Source: Cognataquiflexum rubidum
GTDB taxonomy: Bacteria > Bacteroidota > Bacteroidia > Cytophagales > Cyclobacteriaceae
Assembly: GCF_022538115.1 (NCBI RefSeq)
Contig: NZ_JAKZAL010000001.1
Location: 1 to 64,000 of the forward strand
Direction: 5' to 3'
DNA length: 64,000 bases
In this document: positions 45,687 through 54,154 of the stretch, in pieces
Numbering within the stretch: the first letter of the stretch is position 1
How the letters are laid out: the number at the start of each line of letters is the position of its first letter
Made by a program: the position numbers and the translations under genes
The notes under the pieces: generated by a model
Seen by the model: the letters and a program-made list of their open reading frames with translations, nothing else
What the model was told of the DNA's origin: nothing
Databases searched by the model: none

Positions 45687-46298
45687 ATGAAAAAACTCTT
45701 CCTTATGCTTATCCTTTTTTCATTTTTGGAAAAAACCTATTCCCAAGAAAAAACCTTTTTCAGCCAAACTGATTTTGGCACTTCGTTCGGGCAGGCGAAG
45801 ACCCTTTTTGAAGAATACACGACAAGGGTCAATTTTTCATTCCAAACATTGAACGGAGTAAGAATCAATAAATACCATGCAACGGGATTTTTGGTAGGAG
45901 TGGATACCTATCCTAATCTCACCCTGATGCCATTGGGCTTAGGCTGGAGAGGTTTCATGGACAAAGGGAAAAGACATACCTTATTTGCAGGAATGGATTT
46001 GGGGGCTGCCTCAGCCATGTTGGAAAAAAGAGTAGAAACAGAGTGGACAGAATCCTGGTATGAAGGAGGATTGTTTTTGAACCCGAGCATAGGAATCCGA
46101 CGCCAATCAAAAAAAGGGAAACATGCATCTGTCTTGAGTATTGGATACAAAAGGCAGGAAGCAAACTTTTATGAGGGATCAAAAGAAATCGGTTTTTCCT
46201 CATTCAGAGATGCCTCCATCCCGCCGGGATTCATTTCGATACGCAAAGAAGAATATGTCTTCAATAGCTTGGTTTTCAAATGGGGACTAATATTTTAA
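45687..46298 (+). CDS. Secreted beta-barrel-like protein, function unknown
   Basis: The 203-residue protein has a signal peptide (cleavage near TYSQE, residue 20). Alternating strands and a C-terminal aromatic residue (FKWGLIF) suggest a small outer-membrane barrel. I recognise no family. It lies between a terminator after the LVIVD lipoprotein and a bidirectional terminator before the next, oppositely oriented barrel gene. Confidence 0.65.
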   Translation: MKKLFLMLILFSFLEKTYSQEKTFFSQTDFGTSFGQAKTLFEEYTTRVNFSFQTLNGVRINKYHATGFLVGVDTYPNLTLMPLGLGWRGFMDKGKRHTLFAGMDLGAASAMLEKRVETEWTESWYEGGLFLNPSIGIRRQSKKGKHASVLSIGYKRQEANFYEGSKEIGFSSFRDASIPPGFISIRKEEYVFNSLVFKWGLIF

Positions 46299-46300
46299 AA

Positions 46301-46340
46301 TCAAAAAAGGTATTCATAAATGGAAATACCTTTTCTGATT
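46301..46340. terminator. Bidirectional terminator
   Basis: AAAAGGTATTTC-like arms (46305-46334: AAAAGGTATT paired with AAATACCTTTT) lie between two convergent small barrel genes. Confidence 0.75.
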
Positions 46341-46355
46341 TTAATTGTTTTCTGT

Positions 46356-46964
46356 TTAATTCCTCCATTTACCACCACCCACATAGAATCCAATGGCGAT
46401 ACCCAGATAGCTGTTGGCACTTGTCCCAATTACATCCCCCTGTAAATTCACCAAATCAGATTTTGGTATAAAATTATAATCTAGTCCTAGCCTAAACTTC
46501 CTTGCTTCAAATCCTGCCCTAATCATGGGTGCAATAGCTGAATTTGTAGACAAAGTCCCATAATCGTCTGGATCTATTGTTGTATCTACCTCAAAACTGC
46601 CAAAACGTGCCCAACCAAGCCCAGCTCCAATAAATGGTGCAAAATTGCTCCCAGGCTTCTTGAAATAATAATCATAGGTCAAGGCAATAATGCCGTTGGC
46701 AGAAAGTTTTCCTGTGGCATCATCTGTAGATTGGATATAAACTACATCTCTTGCCATGGTGGCACCGCCAATCCTCAACCCAATATTCATATTTTCTTGA
46801 ATATTGTACTTGGGTTCCAAATAATATAAAATCCCGCCCCCACCTGCACTTGGAACGGTGTATCCTAAATCCAGGCCTACCCTGAATTTCCCTTTTTCCT
46901 GGGCATTCGCCAATCCTATAAAACAAAAAACCAGTAAGAATAAAACAAACATTGCTTTTTTCAT
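46356..46964 (-). CDS. Outer-membrane beta-barrel protein (small, OmpA/OmpW-like barrel)
   Basis: The 202-residue protein has a signal peptide (cleavage after GLANAQ, residue 22). It has about eight predicted strands: GLDLGYTVPS, NIGLRIGGA, ANGIIALTYDYYF, PFIGAGLGWARF, PMIRAGFEARKFRLGLDYNF and SYLGIAIGFYVGGG. That fits an 8-stranded barrel. A short palindrome (TAGGT-gtt-ACCTA, 47019-47031) lies upstream. The function is unknown. Confidence 0.75.
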   Translation of the reverse strand: MKKAMFVLFLLVFCFIGLANAQEKGKFRVGLDLGYTVPSAGGGGILYYLEPKYNIQENMNIGLRIGGATMARDVVYIQSTDDATGKLSANGIIALTYDYYFKKPGSNFAPFIGAGLGWARFGSFEVDTTIDPDDYGTLSTNSAIAPMIRAGFEARKFRLGLDYNFIPKSDLVNLQGDVIGTSANSYLGIAIGFYVGGGKWRN

Positions 46965-47470
46965 AGTGTTTATTAAAATAATAATTTAGAAAAGAATTAA
47001 GAAAATTTTTATGATTTTTAGGTGTTACCTACGTAAAAAAAATGTGGAAGGTTCGCTTAAAAATGTGAATTAATATCATCTTAAAAATTTATATGTAAAT
47101 ATTTTGTGAAAAAAAGCGAAAAAAAAGGCTTTACAAAAATGATATCCAAAAACCAACCGGAACATGAAGGAATTAAGGAAAACACCTACTCAAATCGTAT
47201 TTCAATCTCCATGTATGCGAGGGTGATTCAGCGATTAAGAATTCCTAGAGAATTTTTAAAGATCGGATTTTAGTACAAAAGTATAGTCTGATCAATGGCC
47301 CATTTCCAAGATATTGAAAAATAGCTTGCAAAATCGAAGCATGATTAATACATGGATCTTGAATTATGTTGGTTAATGTAAGAAAATCCACGTTTATCTT
47401 CAAGTCTTAAACCAAAATCCATCTAAGGCGTTACATTTGCCGAAAGTCTAATTCTTTTATATATCTCAAC
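46965..47470. other. Gene-free AT-rich intergenic region
   Basis: This 506-bp stretch shows no convincing coding region on either strand. It contains a perfect 5-bp-arm palindrome TAGGTGTTACCTA at 47019-47031, upstream of the barrel gene, and the ABC transporter promoter box at the right end. No RNA gene was recognised. Confidence 0.6.
47432..47439 (+). promoter_or_regulatory. Possible -7 box of the ABC exporter operon
   Basis: TACATTTG matches TAnnTTTG, 31 bp before the ATG at 47471. The -33 half is not a TTG. Confidence 0.4.
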
Positions 47471-48187
47471 ATGCTTGAAGTTTCGGGATTAATCAAAAAA
47501 TACGGCAAACAAAATGCCGTCAACAACATCAGCTTTTCATTACAGGGCGGGGAAGTCGTAGGGCTTTTAGGTCCAAACGGCGCCGGCAAAAGTACCACGA
47601 TGAAATGTATCGTGGGTCTCCTTCGCAAAACCGCAGGTGAAATTCAGATCGCCGGCCATGACCATCTTTCTGTAGCGGCAAAAAAATATTTCTCCTATAT
47701 CCCCGAAACACCCCATGTCTATGACCTTCTTACTGTCAAAGAACACCTGCAGTTTATCGCCCAGGCTTATGGCATCAAGGATTGGAAAGACAAAGCAGCC
47801 GAACTGATGGAAATCTATGACCTGACTGACAAAGCGGACAAGCTTGGCCGCGATTTGTCAAAAGGTATGCGCCAAAAAGTTTCCATCTGTTGTGCTTTAC
47901 TGCCTGATCCACAGTTGCTGTTTTTTGATGAACCTATGATCGGACTTGATCCAAAAGCCATCAAAAACACCAAAAAAATATTCAAGGAACTCAAAGACCA
48001 GGGAAAAACTATTTTAGTCAGTACACACCTCATCGATAGTGTGGAAACCATCGCAGATCGGATCATGATCATGAAAGATGGCAACATCATCGGCAATGAT
48101 ACCATATCCAATCTCAAGACAGCCTTTAGCAGTGCCGGCGATTCAAGTTTAGAAGACCTCTTTTTAGAATTGACCAAAGATGAATGA
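47471..48187 (+). CDS. ABC transporter ATP-binding protein
   Basis: The 238-residue ATPase carries Walker A GPNGAGKST at 34-42, the signature LSKGMRQK (about 136-143) and Walker B LLFFDEPMIGLD, so it should be active. The type is that of exporters with a separate permease. It overlaps the permease gene by 8 bp, and the two form one operon. The substrate cannot be deduced. Confidence 0.93.
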   Translation: MLEVSGLIKKYGKQNAVNNISFSLQGGEVVGLLGPNGAGKSTTMKCIVGLLRKTAGEIQIAGHDHLSVAAKKYFSYIPETPHVYDLLTVKEHLQFIAQAYGIKDWKDKAAELMEIYDLTDKADKLGRDLSKGMRQKVSICCALLPDPQLLFFDEPMIGLDPKAIKNTKKIFKELKDQGKTILVSTHLIDSVETIADRIMIMKDGNIIGNDTISNLKTAFSSAGDSSLEDLFLELTKDE

Positions 48188-49823
48188 GTTCAAACTTCTA
48201 ATCCGTAAAGACCTTTTTATTCTGGTCAACAATATCAAGCTGATCCTCAGAAATCCCCTGAGGCTGTTGCCTTATGTATTTGTATTGGGCTATTTCAGTT
48301 TCTTTTATTTCCGGAGAACCGGTAAAAAGACAGAAATCAACACAGATGAAATCGGAAACCTTCAGGATGCTGCCGGTCAAATTGAAGAGGTGGACTTTGC
48401 GGTTCAGAATATTGCCGGGGGAATAACCCTATTGGCTTTGGCATTCCTGATGTTTCAGCTTTATCGGGCTACCAAGAAAAACATCAGTTTTTTCAGTATG
48501 GCTGATGTAAATCTCCTTTTTACCTCGCCCGTTTCACCCCAGAAATTATTGATGTATTACATGATTCGATCCATTATCCCTTCATTGGGAGGTTCATTCC
48601 TGTTTGTCATCTACAGTACCGCTCAGCTCAATGATGTCTTTGACCTCAACTTCTGGAATTTGGCTTTAATGTCCATCGGCGTGACCCTGTTCTTTTTTAT
48701 TCTTTCCCCAATCAAATTTCTGATCTATACCCTCAACACCAAGTACAATATCTTAGGATATATAAAAAGTGGGGTTTTTGCACTTGGCATTATCCTCTTT
48801 TTGATGATTTTGATTCCGGGTATGATGGCTGAGAAATTTTGGCAGGGAATGTTTGGATGGATCGGTTCCTCCTGGTTTGATTTCTTTCCTCTTGTGGGTT
48901 GGAGCCGAGGGATTATCACTTTTGTAAGCCATGAGAATGTTTGGATTTCAATGGGCTTCATCGGCGTTTATCTTCTTTCATTTTTGATCATTGTGCAGTT
49001 GGTGCTGACCCATGCCGGGTATTATTATGAAGATGTCCTCGATTCGACCCAATCCAATGAGGAGGTAAAAGAAAAAGCAAAGGGCAAACAGAATGCTTCA
49101 GAGTCTACCGGAAGCCTCAATGTCAACAAAAAATTGGAACTGAAAGACTTTGGAACCGGCGCTACGGCTTTGTATTGGAGGAATTACGTCCACAGTTCGA
49201 GACAGGATTTCCATCCACTTTTTGGATTGTATGGTTTGGGATTTACAGCCATTGCCATCATTATGGCCATCTTGTCCAATTTTGATTGGTTTTCGCACAA
49301 GATCATTTATGGCTATTTGATCATGATGGTGGGATTCTATTTTATGGCAGGAATGGGCAGGACGAGTATTGGGGATTTGAAAAAACCCTTTTTTATCTTG
49401 ATTCCGGCTTCATGGTCATCCAAGTTTTGGAACATGATCAAGTTGGACATTTATCAGACTTTGATTTTTGCAGTAATTATGATAATACCCACGGTGCTGA
49501 TAGCAGACCTGAATTGGGGATTGATGTTGCTGTTTCCTTATTGCATGGTGGCGTTTTATCTAACGGGCTTTGCCATTACGCTCACAACGCAGGTAGGATT
49601 TGAAGAAGGTTGGGACCGCAAACTCATCAAACCGGTTATTATCGGCGGGGTGTTTTTATTTGGGATTTTGCCTTCACTTGCAGCAGGACTTTTTGGATTC
49701 ATCATTTCCAGTCAATTTATCTATGCCATGGTTGGAGTCAGTATGGGGATATTTATCGTGGCGGCAGTGATGCTGCACGTGACCTTGGATATCATCAGCA
49801 AAGTGGAGTTTAAGGAAATGTGA
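48180..49823 (+). CDS. ABC transporter permease (exporter type)
   Basis: The 547-residue protein is largely hydrophobic with about a dozen predicted membrane helices and a hydrophilic central loop of roughly 50 residues (about 285-335, rich in Lys, Glu and Asn). It has the two-copy, ABC-2-like exporter layout used by single-permease systems. It is cotranscribed with the ATPase. The substrate is unknown. Confidence 0.88.
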   Translation: MNEFKLLIRKDLFILVNNIKLILRNPLRLLPYVFVLGYFSFFYFRRTGKKTEINTDEIGNLQDAAGQIEEVDFAVQNIAGGITLLALAFLMFQLYRATKKNISFFSMADVNLLFTSPVSPQKLLMYYMIRSIIPSLGGSFLFVIYSTAQLNDVFDLNFWNLALMSIGVTLFFFILSPIKFLIYTLNTKYNILGYIKSGVFALGIILFLMILIPGMMAEKFWQGMFGWIGSSWFDFFPLVGWSRGIITFVSHENVWISMGFIGVYLLSFLIIVQLVLTHAGYYYEDVLDSTQSNEEVKEKAKGKQNASESTGSLNVNKKLELKDFGTGATALYWRNYVHSSRQDFHPLFGLYGLGFTAIAIIMAILSNFDWFSHKIIYGYLIMMVGFYFMAGMGRTSIGDLKKPFFILIPASWSSKFWNMIKLDIYQTLIFAVIMIIPTVLIADLNWGLMLLFPYCMVAFYLTGFAITLTTQVGFEEGWDRKLIKPVIIGGVFLFGILPSLAAGLFGFIISSQFIYAMVGVSMGIFIVAAVMLHVTLDIISKVEFKEM

Positions 49824-50284
49824 TTTTTGGTTCAAGACTTGGTCTTGGACCCTCTCAATGCAGTCTTCGGACTGCTATTTCGAAAAAACAAGACTTGATG
49901 TGATTTTTATTGCTCACGCAAAGACGGAGAGAAAAATAAATGATGAATTCAGAATTATGAATGATGCCCCCTTATCTCTGAGTTCTCTGGTCACTTTGTG
50001 GTAAATTATCTTCAATCCCCTTTTGCGACCATTGCGAAACCTTCGTGTCCATTGCGGTAAAAAAATCAGAAATTGGTTGTCCAAGTCTGAAGACTTGAAC
50101 TAGTGTGTCTGCGTGGTTCAAGACTTAGTCTTGGACCATAACAATGCAGTCTTCGGACTGCTATTTCGAAAAAAATTTAAGATTGGGAATCCAAGTCTGG
50201 AGACTTGAACTATTGGGTTAGAAAATCAAAGTCTGGAGACTTTATTATATCAGTCCAAGTCTGAAGACTTGAACTATGCTTGAA
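49824..50284. repeat. Array of related palindromes (REP-like), gene-free
   Basis: Six imperfect palindromes occur in 450 bp. Two long units at 49829-49888 and 50115-50174 share GGTTCAAGACTT, CTTGGACC, then GCAGTCTTCGGACTGC and a CTATTTCGAAAAAA tail. Four short ones (50080-50105, 50190-50215, 50227-50243, 50254-50278) read CCAAGTCTGAAGACTTG or close variants. All share a GTTCAAG...CTTGGA frame, the long ones on one strand and the short ones on the other. No transposase gene is adjacent. Between them lies non-repetitive text with no gene. Confidence 0.8.
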
Positions 50285-50917
50285 CTAGCCAATTTCAATC
50301 CCATATTTTCCCAATAATCCAGGAAGTCCGTCAAGGGCAAACTTTGCTTTTTTGATCCGGTTTCTCTCGGGATCAATATTAAAATTGGAAGCAAGCCGGA
50401 AATCAGCTTTTTCCAAAAGGGTATTGTCAAAAACAACCCCCGAAAGATCAGAACCGTCAAAAACGGATGCACTAAAATCCGCTTCTGAAAAGTCAGCTTC
50501 CTTCAACCTGCAATTTTTGAATACCGTCTTCTGCAATTTTGTCTTGAAAAAAGAAGAATGGTCCAAAACACAATTCTCAAATCCCAAGACCAGACCTATA
50601 ATTTCACATTTGTCAAAACGCAAACCCAATAACTTGCAATCTTTGAATTTGACTTCTCTGAAAGCTGTTTTGAAAAGGTTTGCCATGCTCAGGTTACAAC
50701 CCAAAAATTCACATTCTATAAAAACCGACCCCGATAAGTCTGCATTTGCCAGATCGGCACCCTTGAATGTACATGACTCATATTCTCCTTTGATGAAAAA
50801 TTTAGATTCGAAATCAGTACTGGTGAAAGTTTGGGATTGGAAATAGGAGGGCATATTTTGAAATTCTATGTTATTGAGGTTTATCTGCAATTTGGGTACA
50901 ATGTCTTGGCAAAACAA
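50285..50917 (-). CDS. Pentapeptide-repeat protein
   Basis: The 210-residue protein is a right-handed quadrilateral beta-helix built of A(D/N)LxX-type pentapeptides. The repeats are clear: CTFKGADLANADLSGSVFI, CNLSMANLFKTAF and SFFKTKLQKTVFKNCRLKEADFSEADFSASVF. There is no signal peptide. Such proteins can mimic DNA or act as scaffolds; nothing specific can be said here. The last residues lie beside the palindrome array. Confidence 0.85.
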   Translation of the reverse strand: MFCQDIVPKLQINLNNIEFQNMPSYFQSQTFTSTDFESKFFIKGEYESCTFKGADLANADLSGSVFIECEFLGCNLSMANLFKTAFREVKFKDCKLLGLRFDKCEIIGLVLGFENCVLDHSSFFKTKLQKTVFKNCRLKEADFSEADFSASVFDGSDLSGVVFDNTLLEKADFRLASNFNIDPERNRIKKAKFALDGLPGLLGKYGIEIG

Positions 50918-50938
50918 AAACTATCAGATACAAATTGA

Positions 50939-50958
50939 TCCCGATAATTATCGGGATG
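50939..50958. repeat. 20-bp perfect palindrome
   Basis: ATCCCGATAATTATCGGGAT is fully self-complementary. It lies in the 267-bp spacer between the pentapeptide gene and the dehydrogenase gene. No gene is in the rest of that spacer. Confidence 0.7.
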
Positions 50959-51184
50959 GATACTTATTGATATTGCTCCAGCTATTAACGTTCATTTTTC
51001 ATTGATCAGGTAATGCAAATATTGCGGGTAAGACCATAGCTATTTGGTCTGAGAAGATCAGCCAAAGATGAAAAATGAAATGGAACGGAATCCTTTCCGC
51101 ATCTAATTGTTCCATTCGACCATATGCTTTCACTTTTCTTCAAAATTTCCCTTATTTTTAATTTCAAACTCTTTACCCTTGAAT

Positions 51185-52219
51185 ATGAAAGCGCTGGTAC
51201 TGGAATCCTACAATAATCTGGTGTATAAAGACATGCCCGAACCGGAATACAAAGCCAATGAGGTATTGGTCAGGGTCAAGGCCTGCGGAATCTGCGGAAG
51301 TGATATCCACGGTTTTGACGGGAGCTCGGGGAGGAGAAATCCACCCCTGATCATGGGACACGAGGCATCCGGGGTTATCGTGGAAGCGGGGTCCGCTGTC
51401 AAAAACTATAAAGTCGGCGACCGGGTCACCTTCGACTCCACGGTTTACGATCTTGACGATTGGTACACACTCAAAGGAAAATACAACCTCAGTGATAGCA
51501 GGATGGTGCTTGGCGTTTCTCCCAAAGAATATAAAAGGCATGGCGCTTTTGCGGAATATGTCGTTGTCCCTGAGCACATCCTTTACCACTTGCCGGATTC
51601 GGTGACTTTTGAACAGGCGGCCATGGTGGAGTCAGTAGCTGTCGCGGCCCATGCGATCGACCTCACCCCCATCAATCTCCGTGACACGGCTTTGGTAGTG
51701 GGCACAGGCATGATCGGACTATTTTTGGTACAGTTGCTCAAACTTTCCAATGCAGGTACTATCATCGCCATTGACATCGATGACCAAAAATTGGCCCTTG
51801 CCAAAAAATTCGGCGCAGACCATACTTTCAATTCAGCAACCGATTCCAATATCCATGAATCCATTTTGGCACTCACCCACAACCGAGGCGCTAATGTAGC
51901 TTTCGAAGCTGTCGGTGTCAGTGCGACCATCAAAATGGCCATTGAAAATGTAAGAAAAGCAGCGACGGTGACTTTGGTGGGCAATATTTCTCCAAAAGTA
52001 GAAATCCCGCTTCAGGCTGTTGTCACACGGGAAGTCCGTCTGCAAGGCAGTTGTGCCATCGCGGGAGAATATGGCATCGTACTCGAATTGATCGAAAAAG
52101 GACTTGTCGATGTGGACTCCTTACTGAGTGCTATAGCCCCATTGGAAGATGGTGCAGATTGGTTCAGAAGACTGTATGCCAAAGAACCAGGACTGAACAA
52201 AGTAATCCTTCAACCCTAA
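51185..52219 (+). CDS. Zinc-type alcohol/polyol dehydrogenase (MDR family) without structural-zinc cysteines
   Basis: Starting at the ATG at 51185 the product has 344 residues. The catalytic zinc ligands are visible: Cys37 in CGICGSD and His59-Glu60 in MGHEASG. The Rossmann loop is GTGMIG. The usual four-cysteine loop for structural zinc (near 85-105) is missing; instead the region reads FDSTVYDLDDWY. The closest known relatives oxidise sugar alcohols. It is ten bp upstream of a Gfo/Idh/MocA oxidoreductase gene, so the two probably act on one sugar-like compound. Confidence 0.85.
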   Translation: MKALVLESYNNLVYKDMPEPEYKANEVLVRVKACGICGSDIHGFDGSSGRRNPPLIMGHEASGVIVEAGSAVKNYKVGDRVTFDSTVYDLDDWYTLKGKYNLSDSRMVLGVSPKEYKRHGAFAEYVVVPEHILYHLPDSVTFEQAAMVESVAVAAHAIDLTPINLRDTALVVGTGMIGLFLVQLLKLSNAGTIIAIDIDDQKLALAKKFGADHTFNSATDSNIHESILALTHNRGANVAFEAVGVSATIKMAIENVRKAATVTLVGNISPKVEIPLQAVVTREVRLQGSCAIAGEYGIVLELIEKGLVDVDSLLSAIAPLEDGADWFRRLYAKEPGLNKVILQP

Positions 52220-52229
52220 CCTAACCAAC

Positions 52230-53354
52230 ATGTATAGAACCGGAATCATCGGCTGCGGCAAAGTAGCCCACCTTCACGCCAAAGCTTTGAAGCACCTTCC
52301 CACCTCGGATTTTGCGGCAGTCTACAGCAGGACTTTGGACAAAGCAAAATCTTTTGCTTCGGAATATGGCGTCAATGCCTATGACAATATCACGGAGATG
52401 GTGGAAAAGGAAAAACTCGACCTTGTCATGGTCTGCACGCCACATCCAAATCACCTTGACCCCACCCTCGAAGCCATGGCGGCAGGCGCACATGTGATCG
52501 TCGAAAAACCCTTGGCTTCAACCTTGGAGGACTGTGATGTGATGATTGCTGCGGGAAAAAAGTACAACAGGAAACTTGGGACGATCAGCCAAAGGAGATT
52601 CTATGAACCGGTCATAAGGTTAAAAAAAGCGATTGACGATGGGAAAATCGGCAGACCCATCCTCGGCACCATCAATATGCTGAGTTGGAGGGATGAGAAA
52701 TACTACAAATCCGACCCTTGGAGAGGTTCATGGGAACATGAAGGCGGCGGCGTGATGGTTAATCAGGCACCGCATCAACTTGACTTGCTTGTATGGCTGA
52801 TGGGAGACATTGATGAAGTATATGGCACTTGGGCCAATATGACCCATCCTTATATCGAAGTGGAAGACACAGCTTTAGCGATAGTCAAATTCAAGAACGG
52901 CGGTCTCGGAAGCATCTTCCTCAGCAATTGCCAAAAACCGGGAATCCATACCAAGGTACAGATTCACGGCAGCAACGGCGCTTCAGTGGGCGTCACCCCT
53001 GAAGCCGGCGCCATGTTTATCGCAGGTGTATCCGGCATTGCAGGGCCTCCGGTAAATGACCTATGGACTGTTCCGGGAGAGGAACACCTGATCGAGCAAT
53101 GGACCAAAGAAGACACAGAGATATTCAACAGCATCGATCCCACGGTCCATTATATCGAAAAGCAGATTGAAGAATTTTTGGATGCCTTGACAGCAGGACG
53201 AGAACCCCTGATCACAGGCGAAGAAGGACGCAAAACTGTGGAGCTTTTCACCGCCATCTACCGCTCTACCCGCGACAACAAACCTGTCAAATTCCCCCTT
53301 TTCCCAGAAAAAGATAGGGAGGATATGGATGGGAGGGTGAAGGGGGTGAAATGA
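52230..53354 (+). CDS. Gfo/Idh/MocA family oxidoreductase
   Basis: The 374-residue cytoplasmic enzyme has the NAD(P)-binding motif GIIGCGKVAHLH (5-16), the conserved EKP of the family (VEKPLA, about residue 92) and a C-terminal alpha/beta domain with HQLDLLVWLMGD. It probably oxidises a sugar or inositol-like substrate. It is cotranscribed with the MDR dehydrogenase upstream. Immediately downstream begins the REP/transposase unit. Confidence 0.9.
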   Translation: MYRTGIIGCGKVAHLHAKALKHLPTSDFAAVYSRTLDKAKSFASEYGVNAYDNITEMVEKEKLDLVMVCTPHPNHLDPTLEAMAAGAHVIVEKPLASTLEDCDVMIAAGKKYNRKLGTISQRRFYEPVIRLKKAIDDGKIGRPILGTINMLSWRDEKYYKSDPWRGSWEHEGGGVMVNQAPHQLDLLVWLMGDIDEVYGTWANMTHPYIEVEDTALAIVKFKNGGLGSIFLSNCQKPGIHTKVQIHGSNGASVGVTPEAGAMFIAGVSGIAGPPVNDLWTVPGEEHLIEQWTKEDTEIFNSIDPTVHYIEKQIEEFLDALTAGREPLITGEEGRKTVELFTAIYRSTRDNKPVKFPLFPEKDREDMDGRVKGVK

Positions 53355-53427
53355 ATTCCGATTAGATATAGATTTATTTTACCGTGTAAGAATATTGAAG
53401 GATTTGGAAAAAAATCAATATTTGATC

Positions 53428-53446
53428 AACTCCGAAGGGGTGTCAT
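53428..53446 (+). repeat. REP copy 1 (diverged)
   Basis: AACTCCGAAGGGGTGTCAT resembles the REP core CCCCGAAGGGG with one base changed. It is the outermost copy on the left of the transposase gene. Confidence 0.75.
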
Positions 53447-53479
53447 TTTTATAGGATAAACCAATATCACATTTCCAAA

Positions 53480-53499
53480 AACCCCGAAGGGGTGAAATG
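53480..53499 (+). repeat. REP copy 2
   Basis: It contains AACCCCGAAGGGGTG followed by AAATG. The core is palindromic with a GAA loop. It has the same orientation as copies 1 and 3. Confidence 0.85.
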
Positions 53500-53529
53500 A
53501 TTATAGAAAAGAAAGATCATAATTCGCAA

Positions 53530-53549
53530 AACCCCGAAGGGGTGACATG
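53530..53549 (+). repeat. REP copy 3, touching the transposase stop codon
   Basis: It contains AACCCCGAAGGGGTG followed by ACATG and ends two bases before the stop codon of the transposase gene (on the minus strand). Confidence 0.85.
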
Positions 53550-53551
53550 TT

Positions 53552-54013
53552 TCAATGAATCCAATCGAACAAATATTTTTCTTCATATTCAATTTCAAAC
53601 TTATTCAAAAATGAAATGTATTCCTGTTTAAAGGATGTTTTCCTGTGATGCTCTTCTTGGTTTAAAATATATTGATAAACATTATCCAATTGGGAATGGG
53701 AATAAGAAAACGCACCATATCCTTCCTGCCATTCGAACTTCCCTTTTACAAATTTATTTTCATTGATGAAGTTGGAAGAATTATTTTTAACATCTCTAAT
53801 AAGATCGGATATTGACATCGCAGGTTTGAGTCCAACAAAAACATGTACGTGATCAGTTACACCATTTACAATTATAGGTTTATGGTTTTTGCCTTTAATT
53901 ATTCCTGCCATGTATTTAAACACTTCCTCTCTCCAAGGATTTAGCAAGAGGTTTTCTCTCCCTTTAACGGCAAAAACATATTGGATATAGATTTGGGAAA
54001 ATGTTCCAGGCAT
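53552..54013 (-). CDS. REP-associated Y1 transposase (IS200/IS605 TnpA-like)
   Basis: The 153-residue product is a single-domain HUH endonuclease. The metal-binding HUH motif is HVH at 55-57, and the catalytic tyrosine is Tyr115 in YQYILNQEEHH. TnpA-type enzymes cut and rejoin single-stranded DNA at hairpins. The ATG at 54013 is chosen; an upstream extension would be encoded by the REP itself. REP hairpins flank the gene on both sides, as for RAYT enzymes that mobilise REPs. No tnpB or accessory gene is present. It lies between two Gfo/Idh/MocA genes. Confidence 0.9.
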   Translation of the reverse strand: MPGTFSQIYIQYVFAVKGRENLLLNPWREEVFKYMAGIIKGKNHKPIIVNGVTDHVHVFVGLKPAMSISDLIRDVKNNSSNFINENKFVKGKFEWQEGYGAFSYSHSQLDNVYQYILNQEEHHRKTSFKQEYISFLNKFEIEYEEKYLFDWIH

Positions 54014-54017
54014 ATAG

Positions 54018-54040
54018 CATATCACCCCTTCGGGGTTTTG
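54018..54040 (-). repeat. REP copy 4, just upstream of the transposase start
   Basis: On the minus strand it reads AACCCCGAAGGGGTG then ATATG. It lies four bases before the transposase ATG and is opposite in orientation to copies 1-3. Confidence 0.85.
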
Positions 54041-54071
54041 GTGGTAAAACAATAATTTTTATCTATAATAC

Positions 54072-54092
54072 TATCACCCCTTCGGGGTTCAA
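54072..54092 (-). repeat. REP copy 5
   Basis: A second copy with the same minus-strand orientation as copy 4 (GAACCCCGAAGGGGTGATAG when read on the minus strand). It is the right-hand outer boundary of the REP unit. Confidence 0.85.
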
Positions 54093-54154
54093 AATGGACA
54101 ATCAATTATTGAATCCTCAATTGAATTCTCGGTCCAATTCTACACACCACTCTA

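Noticed and set aside
45908-46203. Minus-strand frames opposite the 203-aa secreted protein
   Set aside because: They lack signal or domain features; the plus-strand frame has a signal peptide and a barrel-like pattern.
49829-50278. The palindrome array as a CRISPR
   Set aside because: Units are palindromic, differ in length and orientation, and the spacing is irregular; no cas genes are near.
54014-54052. Longer transposase start
   Set aside because: The extra residues are the translation of REP copy 4, and the ATG at 54013 matches the usual start of Y1 transposases.
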